Below, one piece after another: positions 47,641 through 56,059 of a DNA stretch of 64,000 nucleotides (the first letter of the stretch is position 1; every line of letters begins with the position of its first letter). The notes beneath the pieces are model-generated. The model saw only the letters and a list, made by a program, of their open reading frames with translations. It made no database searches and had not been told where the DNA came from. Origin of the DNA: an uncultured Clostridia bacterium. GTDB taxonomy: Bacteria > Bacillota > Clostridia > TANB77 > CAG-508. Made by a program: the position numbers and the translations under genes. The stretch covers positions 1-64,000 of the forward strand of contig CAPXSA010000028.1 in NCBI GenBank assembly GCA_948735595.1. The letters are read 5' to 3'.

Positions 47641-47716
47641 TGGTGAGCCATCGCGGACTCGAACCGCGGACAACTTGATTAAAAGTCAAGTGCTCTACCA
47701 CCTGAGCTAATGACCC
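47641..47716 (-). tRNA. tRNA-Lys(TTT)
   Basis: 76-base cloverleaf, acceptor GGGTCAT/ATGGCTC, anticodon loop CTTTTAA, encoded CCA. It reads AAA and, by wobble, some AAG, so loss of tRNA-Lys(CTT) might be survivable but costly. Confidence 0.95.
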
Positions 47717-47867
47717 AAGTTTAAAGCCGGTTAACATTTCATGTTAGCACAGGCTCTATTGTAAACCATTTTTTTAAATTTGTCAATATAATTTTCTATT
47801 TTTTGTCATACTTTTGCAATTTTTCTCTTATTTTCTATCAAAACATTGACATTTCTATTCAAACTTC

Positions 47868-48053
47868 TTATGCATTTAACTCTTTTATTAATTCTTCTAC
47901 ATCAATACCATGTACTTCACAAGCCTCTTCAATTGTTTCTGCTTGTGATGTTGGGCAACCTAAGCAATGCATACCTGCGTTTAATAATATATCAGCTTTC
48001 TCTGGGGCTATTTCTAATAACTTTCCAATGGTCATATCTTTATTAATTTCCAT
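47868..48053 (-). CDS. DUF1858 protein (hybrid-cluster-associated redox disulfide domain)
   Basis: 61 residues. KDMTIGKLLEIAPEKADILL followed by GMHCLGCPTSQAETIEEA; the CLGC motif is the family's redox disulfide. Start after GGGAG. Small stand-alone copies are common in anaerobic Firmicutes. Confidence 0.9.
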   Translation of the reverse strand: MEINKDMTIGKLLEIAPEKADILLNAGMHCLGCPTSQAETIEEACEVHGIDVEELIKELNA

Positions 48054-48117
48054 CTATAATTCTCCCTTCTTTTTATTATCAACTTTTTATATTCTATCAC
48101 ATTTTTTTCAAAAAGTA

Positions 48118-48146
48118 TAGACAAACCTACTTTTTTGTTGTAGAAT
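48118..48146 (+). promoter_or_regulatory. Promoter of the rightward T4SS operon
   Basis: TAGACA and TAGAAT with a 17-base spacer, just upstream of a GGAAGGAG site. Confidence 0.55.
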
Positions 48147-48172
48147 GCTTTTACTGGAAGGAGTGATGTACT

Positions 48173-48322
48173 ATAAAATTAGTTGATTATTTCTTTATCC
48201 TTCTTATTATAAATTCTTTCATCTTTTTTTATTCAATATATACTTTTTTCGAGATGAAAATTTTCCATAATAAACAAGGTTCAAAATTAAACATTAAAAT
48301 GCACTCTATGAATAGGAGGTGA
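48173..48322 (+). CDS. Small membrane protein at the head of the T4SS operon (start codon unclear)
   Basis: About 49 residues with one hydrophobic helix (LVDYFFILLIINSFIFFYSIYTFF) and a basic tail. No ATG/GTG/TTG is at the right place; an ATA codon lies 9 bases after GGAAGGAG. Its stop overlaps the AGGAGG site of the next gene. Either an unusual start or a damaged start. Confidence 0.35.
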   Translation: MKLVDYFFILLIINSFIFFYSIYTFFEMKIFHNKQGSKLNIKMHSMNRR

Positions 48323-48329
48323 TTTTATA

Positions 48330-50079
48330 CTGAAACGTATCCTTTTTACCTTTTTTGTCATTGTTTTCCTTTGTTTTATTGGCTATTCTACTTTTCTTCC
48401 TTTATACACTTCTTCACAGGTCATCATTGATTATGGAATACAACCACTTGACATTTGCCTAGAACAACCCATACTTTGGAAATACTGTAAATATTGGTTT
48501 GCTTTCACTTATGTTTTTACCTCTTTCTTTATAGCCAATTCTATTTTTCACTTACTTTGCAAAATTCCCTTTTACACTTCTAAAAAGCCTTCCAAAAGTA
48601 AATGTTCCATTATGCCAAAGAATAATTCTTCTTATTCATTTATCGAAAAAACTCTCCCTTCTCAAAAGTTGGAATTACTAATTCGGTGAAACCGAAAAAA
48701 CAAAGGAGTTCATTTATTTACCAGAAAAAAGTTTATATCAAAACATTTTAATTACAGGAACCATAGGAACAGGCAAAACAAGTAGTGCCATGTATCCCTT
48801 TACTAAGCAACTTATTGGCTACTCTCATCAAAATTCAGAACACAAACTAGGTATGTTAGTATTAGATGTAAAAGGAAATTATTATCAAAAAGTGTTAGAA
48901 TTTGCGAAAGAATATCATAGATTACAAGATATTATTGTTATCGAGCTTGGTGGAAGCTATCATTATAATCCTCTACATAAGCCAAACTTAAAACCAACTA
49001 TTTTAGCCAATCGTTTAAAAACTATTTTATTATTATTTTCCAAAAATAACTCCGAAACTTACTGGCTAGATGAAGCTGAAAAGGTTTTGGCAGAAGCTAT
49101 TAAACTTTGTCGTCTGTATAACAATAACTATGTTACATTTGAGGAATTACATAAATTAGTTACTCAGCCCACTTATTATTTAGAAAAAATCACTTTACTT
49201 CGTGAAAAATTTATTCAAAATACTTTTTCTCAAAACGAAGTATATGACTTACTTTCCAGTATTACCTTTTTCGAAAAAGAATTTTTAGGCTTAGACAATA
49301 GAACTTTATCCATTCTAAAATCTGAAATTACTCGTATCACCAATTGCTTTATTTCTGATTACGAAGTCTTAAAGACCTTTAATCCTGCCCAGACAGAATT
49401 AAACTTCCTTGGTTTTGAAGAAGTATTGTCACAAGGCAAAATTGTAGTACTTAACATGAATATTAGTGAATATAGCAATTTGTCAAAAATCATTGCGGCT
49501 TATTTAAAACTAGATTTTCAAACAGAAGTAATGGCAAGACTTTCTAAATATCCTACTAATAAACTTCGTAGTGTTTGCTTTATCTCTGACGAATATTCTG
49601 AATACTGTACTGAAACAGACGCCAACTTTTTCGCACAAAGTAGAGAGGCAAAGTGTATCAACATTGTAGCTACACAAAGTTATACTTCCCTGTTAAATAC
49701 TTTACATGAACAGTCTACTGTAAACGTAATTACTCAAAATTTGATTAATAAATTGTGGTTTCGTAGTGATGATTTATGGACAATTGAAAGTGCTCAAAAG
49801 CAAATAGGTAAAGAAGATAAAGAAAAGATTTCTAAAGGAATTACTGAAAATGCAAAAGAAACATTTTTCAATTACTTTACAGATTCTTTGAACTCTAAAA
49901 ATTCTAGTATTTCAGAAACAATTAGCACTTATATGCATTCTGATTTCATTTATGACACTAACTTTTTTACGCAATCTCTAGAAAATTTTACTTGCCTATC
50001 GTTTTTATCTGATGGAACCAAAATTATACCACCTCAGAAATTGCATTTATTTCCCGACTTTATTCCTAGTTCTAAATAA
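48330..50079 (+). CDS. VirD4/TraG-like type IV coupling protein, +1 frameshift at 48684
   Basis: About 582 residues after correction. AGGAGG at 48314-48319 points to a CTG start at 48330. Two membrane segments lie within the first 90 residues. The first frame ends at ATT CGG TGA (48681-48689); skipping C48684 continues with GETEKTKEFIYLP and Walker A ITGTIGTGKTSSA, which an ORF starting at the first downstream ATG (48790) would lack. Later motifs are MLVLDVKGNYY, SDEYSEYC (Walker B-like) and the T4CP-type C-terminus (FLSDGTKI). It would feed substrate to the secretion channel. Either translation shifts here or the gene is inactive. Confidence 0.85.
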
Positions 50080-50127
50080 TTAGTATTGATTGTCCCCAAA
50101 TTTTAATATATCTAAGGAGGTTTTTCT

Positions 50128-50490
50128 ATGTTTTCTAAAAAAACATTTCACTCTATTTCTTTTTTTAAATATTTCGTTATCATTTCATTTGTTTTACTAT
50201 TTATTCTTTCCCTACCTACTACTGTACAAGCTGGCCTATTTGATGGTACTCCTGCTTTAGTTGATAAACTAAATTCTGCATTTGAAAAAATTGAAGACTG
50301 GCTGTTAAAATTAGCAACACCTGCTGCGGCTGTTGCAGTAGCAGTAGGAGTATTTATGAAAAAATTTAGTTTTGGAGATGAAGAAAGAATTAGAACTGCA
50401 AAGAAAATTATTCGTGGAAGTTTATTTTCTTATGGCTTTATTCTCGTCCTCAATTTAATTCTATCTGCTATTAAAAGTTTATTAACTTAA
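50128..50490 (+). CDS. TrbC/VirB2-like pilin subunit
   Basis: 120 residues with a signal peptide (residues 1-35, ending TVQAG), then two hydrophobic segments (ATPAAAVAVAVGVFM and SYGFILVLNLILSAI) separated by a charged loop. This is the layout of Firmicutes T4SS major pilins. AAGGAGG precedes the ATG. Confidence 0.82.
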   Translation: MFSKKTFHSISFFKYFVIISFVLLFILSLPTTVQAGLFDGTPALVDKLNSAFEKIEDWLLKLATPAAAVAVAVGVFMKKFSFGDEERIRTAKKIIRGSLFSYGFILVLNLILSAIKSLLT

Positions 50491-50502
50491 GGAGGCTTAT
50501 TT

Positions 50503-51387
50503 ATGGAAGAAACATCTTCTTTAACAAATTCTATTATTCAAACTATTAACTCTATCTTTCAAACCCTCTTTTCATCTATTGATAATAGCATTTATGAAGT
50601 ATTAGACGAATTGGTTTTTATTGATAGTAATATTCTAAATCATTCTATTTTTGAGAAAATATTTGGAACTAGTACATCTAATGGACTATTAGTTATCGCT
50701 AACTCTCTTTTAATTGGCTTTGCACTTTATTACGGTATTCGTTTACTATATTCTTATTATATGAATTTGCAAATTGAAAGGCCCTATCAGTTTATATTTA
50801 AACTATTAATCTTTGGCATTGTCATGAATTGTTCTTTTTCCATCTGCCAACAATTTTTGGAGTTAAATAGCTTTATTTCTCAAGCGATTCAAAATTTAGG
50901 TGTAAATCTATTTGGTCACCATATCTCTTTTTCTGAATTAGTCCACCAACTAAATAATATTATTTCATTTGAAGGAACTGAATTTAATATTTTCTCTTTT
51001 GATGGACTCATGAAAAGCTTTATTTCATTTGGCCTATTCAATTTAATCTTTTCATATTCTTTAAGATTTGTACTTGCAAAATTGTTCGTTTTACTGACGC
51101 CCTTTGCTATATTAAGTTTAATCAATCAATCTACTTCTTGGTTTTTTAAAACTTGGCTTCGAACTATTCTTTCTTTGTTATTACAGCAAAGTTTAGTGTC
51201 TATTATTTTATTATTAGTTTTCTCTGCTAATTTATCTGCTACTGACATTTTCTCTAAATTATTATGTGTTGGTGGAATGTATGCTTTAATTCGTGCTAAC
51301 TCTTATATGAGAACTCTAATCGGAGGAATTTCAACTGATGTTTCCAATAACTTAAATATTGAAACTCATTTATTAAAAAATAAGTAA
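50503..51387 (+). CDS. TrbL/VirB6-like polytopic channel protein
   Basis: 294 residues with five or six membrane segments (ANSLLIGFALYYGIRLLYSYY, FIFKLLIFGIVMNCSFSIC, FVLLTPFAILSLI, LLLQQSLVSIILLLVFS). Position after the pilin and before PrgI is that of the TrbL/CD1107-type membrane component. It starts 12 bases after the pilin stop behind AAGGAGG. Confidence 0.8.
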   Translation: MEETSSLTNSIIQTINSIFQTLFSSIDNSIYEVLDELVFIDSNILNHSIFEKIFGTSTSNGLLVIANSLLIGFALYYGIRLLYSYYMNLQIERPYQFIFKLLIFGIVMNCSFSICQQFLELNSFISQAIQNLGVNLFGHHISFSELVHQLNNIISFEGTEFNIFSFDGLMKSFISFGLFNLIFSYSLRFVLAKLFVLLTPFAILSLINQSTSWFFKTWLRTILSLLLQQSLVSIILLLVFSANLSATDIFSKLLCVGGMYALIRANSYMRTLIGGISTDVSNNLNIETHLLKNK

Positions 51388-51455
51388 GATAAAAACTACC
51401 TTTTAGAACGAACTAATTTTTAATTAAATACATTTACTTTTCGAAAGGAGAAAAA

Positions 51456-51752
51456 ATGAAATTTATTTTTCCACAAAATTATAACTTTAAAAATAAATTT
51501 TTAGGTGTCGTAGAATATTCTACTTTATTATTTAATATTATTTGGGATTTATTTATCTTTTCATTTGTTAATTTGCTTTTTCAAAATGCAACCATTAAAA
51601 TATTTATTTTTATTATTTTTTGCTTACCAATATTTTTATTTAGTATAGTTGGTTTTAATCATGAAAATATTATTTATATTTTTATTTATTTAATTAAATA
51701 TTTAAAAAGTACGAAATTATATTTTTATCATAAAAATCCGCATCTCTTTTAG
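51456..51752 (+). CDS. PrgI-like T4SS membrane protein
   Basis: 98 residues: FIFPQNYNFKNKFLGVVEY, two membrane segments, then KYLKSTKLYFYHKNPHLF. This matches PrgI (VirB3-like) proteins, which normally precede VirB4; here the next genes are missing from this strand. AAAGGAG precedes the ATG. Confidence 0.82.
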   Translation: MKFIFPQNYNFKNKFLGVVEYSTLLFNIIWDLFIFSFVNLLFQNATIKIFIFIIFCLPIFLFSIVGFNHENIIYIFIYLIKYLKSTKLYFYHKNPHLF

Positions 51753-53900
51753 GAATATTTTTAATTACTTTTCCCTTGTTTTTTGTAGTAATTTTTCTAC
51801 TCTTTTTATATAACAATTTGTCCAAAAGATAACAATAACCCATCTTTATTTTCTTACGAGTTGTTGTTGTCTTTTTGTTAAGCATACTCGTTTTTACTTC
51901 TTCTTCATGTTCATGAACATCTAATTTGTGTTTTGTAAGTCTTTTTCACCTTCTCCTCTTTCTTGCTTTATGTATACTAAATCACATCTTTCTATTTTGA
52001 TATTCTGTTGCTCTACTTCCCTTTATTCCGAAGTACTCTCTTCTATTCTCTCTACTCCTTTATTATAGGATTGGCTATCTATCTTCATCGTTTTGAAGTA
52101 GAATCATTCGTCTACTTCAAAGTAGCTTTCAAGTTATTCCTTGTTTTACTTTAATTTCCCCTATACTTTATGACAATTTTTATTTGAATTCTTGCCATAT
52201 AATTTTATCTCATTTCCTAATTCTTTTTTAGGCACTTCCCTCTCTTAATTTTCTCTTCTTTTCTCCTTTTATTTCTTCTCATTTTCCGGAGTTTTATTAT
52301 CTAGTAATTCGCAAAAAATTTTAATACTCTTTTTTTATTCTTTTTTTATTTCTTTTTCTACTTTACTAAAATTTATAATTAGATTTTATCTTTTTTATTC
52401 TAATATTTAATTACTTTTTATTTCCCTTTTACTTCTTTTTTATTTTTATTTTCTCTCTCTCTTTTATAAAAAAATTTTAATGTCTTTTTTATTTCTTTTT
52501 TAAAATTTAATTTTTATTTTTCTCTTTTTCTATTTTTGATTTTCGAATTTCTATTTTCAAATTTTTGCTTTTTCACTTTTTTAGATTCTTTATTTTTGAA
52601 TTTTACTTTTTTAATTTTTTATTTTTTCAAGTTTTTTATTTTATATTTTCTATTTGTTTTATTTTGTCAAAAAGACTACGATGTATTTTTACTTTTTATT
52701 CCTGTTTTTAATTTTATTATTATTTTTTTCTTCTTCTTCTTTCTTTTTATTTTAGTCTATTCCATTTTTCCTTTTTGCTCTTCTGTTTTTATCACTTTGT
52801 TTTTTCATTAAATTATTTTTTTCATTTCCACTTTATTTTTTTATTCTATTATTTTACTTCTATTAAACTCTTTTATTTTCTATTTGCATTTTATATTATT
52901 ACATTATGATACTTTCTTATATTATTCCTTTATCAAATTTTTCTCTATTCTATATCTGTCTTCTAAATTTATTTTGCAAAGTAACTTATTCAAATTTTTG
53001 TTTTATTACTTTCTCTTCCGTATGTTTGTCTTTTTGTAATCTTTATTCTATTTCTTACTTTTTCTTTGCCTTTCCCATCTTTTCTTGTTTTCAACTACAT
53101 TTTTCCTTTTTTGTTTCTTTTGGCTTTATGTTACCTTTTGTAATATCATTTTTCTTTTTTCAAAATTTCAACCTTTCCCTTTATTCCGAAGCATTTTTTC
53201 CTTTTGCTATTCTACTCTTTTGTCCTACTTTTTGTCTCATTCCTTCTGATCTTTCTTCTTTTCCTTATCAATTTTGTTACTCTTCCATGAGTTTCTTCAC
53301 TTAACCACTCATACTTTTTGTCAATTTTATTTTTATCTTTTGACTCTTTCTTTTTCTCTATTCTTATTCACCTTTTCTCTTTATTTTCTTATGTAAACAT
53401 ATCTTTTTTTTCACATTTTCTTTCTTTCCATCTGCTACTTTTTATCTTTATTTTAATTCCGAATTTATATTTTCATTATCTACCTTTACTATTTTCCTCT
53501 TTTATATTTTTCTATTACTTTTTTATCATTTTATTTTATAGCAATTATTCTTCCTATTTTTATTTTCTCTTTCTTTTTTCTCTATTTTATTTCTTTAGAT
53601 TTCATTTTTAACTTTATTATTTTTTCTATTTTTTATTTTGATTTTTATACTATATTTTTTTCAACTCCAGAAATCTATTTTGAAGTTTTTTGCCTTTGTG
53701 TCAATTTCTGTTTCGCGATTATTTTTTATTTATTCTTATTATTTTTCTTTTATCATTTTATATTGTACTTTTTATATTTTCACTTTGTTATTTTATTTTT
53801 TACTATAATTTATATTGATTTATAATTTATGACTTTTAATCATTCTATAATTTATAATATTAGATTACATGAGTCTTCAAATTATTCATTACATTTATAG
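51753..53900 (+). other. 2.1 kb pyrimidine-rich desert without a supportable gene
   Basis: The plus strand is overwhelmingly T and C in long T-runs. Plus-strand frames give only Phe/Leu/Ser-rich nonsense without ribosome binding sites; minus-strand frames are Lys/Arg-rich and broken by stops, though short stretches such as DKKYEWLSEETHGRV (about 53265-53321) look protein-like. The 15-base CCCTTTATTCCGAAG occurs at 52019-52033 and 53177-53191, and TTGAAGTAG/CTACTTCAA pairs near 52090-52122. Likely a decayed Lys-rich gene or recombination junk. Confidence 0.6.
51907..51920. repeat. Palindrome ATGTTCATGAACAT
   Basis: Perfect 14-base palindrome; its central TGTTCATGAACA recurs at 63461-63472. 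The two copies bracket the segment between the two T4SS halves. Confidence 0.6.
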
Positions 53901-53977
53901 TTTTCTCCTCTAGTTTATTGTAAAATCTTCAAGAAAATGATATAATCTGACAAAACATACTAATTGGAGGAATACCT

Positions 53978-54952
53978 ATGAAGCTAGAACAAAATGAGAC
54001 TTTGCCTATTTTTTCAAATACTACTTTACCTGATATATTCTTTACAGAATATTTACCTGAGGCAAATGGTGATTATATTAAAATCTATTTATATATTTTG
54101 TTTCTATCGAAATACGACAAAGATATTAAAGTAAACGACTTAAGCAAAAAATTAGGTCTTCCTTTAAAAGTCATTCAAGATGGTATGAAATATTGGGAAG
54201 ATCAAGGTGTGCTTATTAGAAAAAACACAGGCTATATGATTACTAATTTACAAGAAAAAGAATTACATCAACTATATAAACCTAAAGTTGCTTTATCAGC
54301 AGATCAAATTCAAAAATCTGCTGAAAGTCAAAAGAAAGCAAAAACAATTGAATATATTAACAACCGATACTTTTCTGGCCTTATGCCAACTACTTGGTAC
54401 CCTGATATTGAACTTTGGTTCCAAAAATATCATTTTGAAGATGAAGTTATGATTTCATTATTTGATTATTGTTTTAATAAATCTGCTCTTCACAAAAACT
54501 ATGTACAAGCCGTTGCTGATGCTTGGTTTAAAAATAAAATTCAAACCTTTAACGATTTGGATCAATATTATGAAAAACAGGAAAAGTTAAATAAATTAGC
54601 AAGTTTAGTTTCTAAAAAGTTAGGCTTAGCTAGGCAATTATCCCAATACGAATATGCTTATTTAGAAAAATGGGTTATTGATTTTGGCTTTTCTTTTGAT
54701 ATTATTGAAATTGCGTTAAAAAGAACCACTTCTAAAGTAAACCCAAGCTTTGACTATATTGATAAGTTACTTTCTGATTGGCATGATAGAGGCTTTACAT
54801 CAGCTGAGCAAGTCAATAAATTTTTAACTGATATGAAGCAAAAGAACAAAGATATTAAACAATTAGAAAAGAAGACTGGTTTCCAAAAATATGAACAGAG
54901 ATCTTACGATAACTTAAATGCTTTGTATGCTAATAAAAAAGCAGAGGTTTAA
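53978..54952 (+). CDS. DnaD-domain replication initiation protein
   Basis: 324 residues. The N-terminal winged helix (IKIYLYILFLSKYDKDIKVNDLSKKLGL, MKYWEDQGVLIRK) and two DnaD/DnaB_2 domains (WYPDIELWFQKYHFEDEVM; LSQYEYAYLEKWVIDFGFSF) are visible, ending with the family's YEQRSYDNLNALY tail. It works with the following DnaC-like loader at replication initiation or restart. GGAGG precedes the ATG; TATAAT lies at about 53939. Confidence 0.88.
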   Translation: MKLEQNETLPIFSNTTLPDIFFTEYLPEANGDYIKIYLYILFLSKYDKDIKVNDLSKKLGLPLKVIQDGMKYWEDQGVLIRKNTGYMITNLQEKELHQLYKPKVALSADQIQKSAESQKKAKTIEYINNRYFSGLMPTTWYPDIELWFQKYHFEDEVMISLFDYCFNKSALHKNYVQAVADAWFKNKIQTFNDLDQYYEKQEKLNKLASLVSKKLGLARQLSQYEYAYLEKWVIDFGFSFDIIEIALKRTTSKVNPSFDYIDKLLSDWHDRGFTSAEQVNKFLTDMKQKNKDIKQLEKKTGFQKYEQRSYDNLNALYANKKAEV

Positions 54953-54971
54953 AATGGTATAGGAGGTTATT

Positions 54972-55970
54972 TTGAATAATACTACTTTGAAATCTTTATT
55001 AATTGAATATGATAAAAAAAGAAGAGTTGCTCAGGAAATAGCGGAAAAAGAAAAAGAAAAGTTGTACCAAGAGGTTGATGAATTACAGAAAATAGAGCAA
55101 GAAATTAATAAAACAGCTTTACTGAATATAAAACGAATTGCAGAAAGCGCTGATACTCATTTAATAGAGCAACTTCATCAAGATATAGAAACATTAAAGA
55201 AGAAAAAAGAAAAAACCTTAAAGTCTCTTGGTAAAAGAGCTGAAAATGCACTTCCTCATTATGAGTGTTCAAAATGTGAAGATACAGGATATATTACACG
55301 AGATAATCAAACACAAATGTGTAATTGCTTAAAACAAAAAATTTATGATATAGAATACAACAAGTCTAATATCTATGCTTTAGAAAAACAAAATTTTAAC
55401 AGCTTTAATATTAATTTCTATTCTAATGATATCAATCCAGAGAAATATCAGTCAGATATTTCTCCTCGAGAAAATATTGAATTAATTTTAAAAATTTGTC
55501 AAAACTTTGTAAAAAACTTTGATAATGTAGAAGAAAAGAATTTATTATTTACTGGAAAAACTGGACTTGGAAAAACATTTCTTTCTAGTTCAATTGCAAA
55601 TGAACTCTTAAAACAAGGAAAAACAGTTTTATATCAAACTGCATCTGTTATGTTAGATACTATTATTGATTATCGTTTTGGAAAAGTTAATAGTTCTAAA
55701 GATATCTATGACCATTTATTAAATGTAGATTTACTAATTATTGATGATTTGGGAACAGAAGGTACTAACCAAATGAAATTGGTAGAACTATTTAATATTA
55801 TTAATTCTAGATTATTAACCTCTAAAAAAGTGACTAAAACAATCATCTCTACGAACTTAAGCTTACAAACTTTATTTGAGAACTATGATGAGAGAATTGT
55901 TTCAAGATTAGTTGGAAATTATGATATTTGTTATTTTTTCGGTGAAGATATACGATTTATGAAAAAGTAG
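54972..55970 (+). CDS. DnaC/DnaI-like helicase loader ATPase
   Basis: 332 residues from a TTG start 5 bases after AGGAGG. A coiled N-terminus, a zinc-binding CSKC...CNC cluster near residues 98-116, and an AAA+ domain with FTGKTGLGKTFLS (Walker A), LLIIDDLGTEG (Walker B) and sensor STNLS. It loads the replicative helicase with the DnaD protein 19 bases upstream. Confidence 0.92.
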   Translation: MNNTTLKSLLIEYDKKRRVAQEIAEKEKEKLYQEVDELQKIEQEINKTALLNIKRIAESADTHLIEQLHQDIETLKKKKEKTLKSLGKRAENALPHYECSKCEDTGYITRDNQTQMCNCLKQKIYDIEYNKSNIYALEKQNFNSFNINFYSNDINPEKYQSDISPRENIELILKICQNFVKNFDNVEEKNLLFTGKTGLGKTFLSSSIANELLKQGKTVLYQTASVMLDTIIDYRFGKVNSSKDIYDHLLNVDLLIIDDLGTEGTNQMKLVELFNIINSRLLTSKKVTKTIISTNLSLQTLFENYDERIVSRLVGNYDICYFFGEDIRFMKK

Positions 55971-55995
55971 ATAAATACCAAAACTCAATAAAAAC

Positions 55996-56033
55996 CATAA
56001 AACTTCCCTCAAAAATTTGACGGAAGTTTTATG
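55996..56033. terminator. Bidirectional terminator
   Basis: CATAAAACTTCC and GGAAGTTTTATG perfect arms between convergent dnaC-like and gyrA genes. Confidence 0.8.
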
Positions 56034-56059
56034 ATCTTTATATTTATTAAATCTTTTTG

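Noticed and set aside
48790..50079. VirD4 starting at the first in-frame ATG
   Set aside because: That start would drop Walker A (GTIGTGKT), which is encoded just upstream in the same frame, so the gene must begin earlier.
52536..53611. Three Phe/Leu-rich plus-strand ORFs in the pyrimidine tract
   Set aside because: They arise from T-rich composition, lack ribosome binding sites and have no membrane-protein-like charge pattern.
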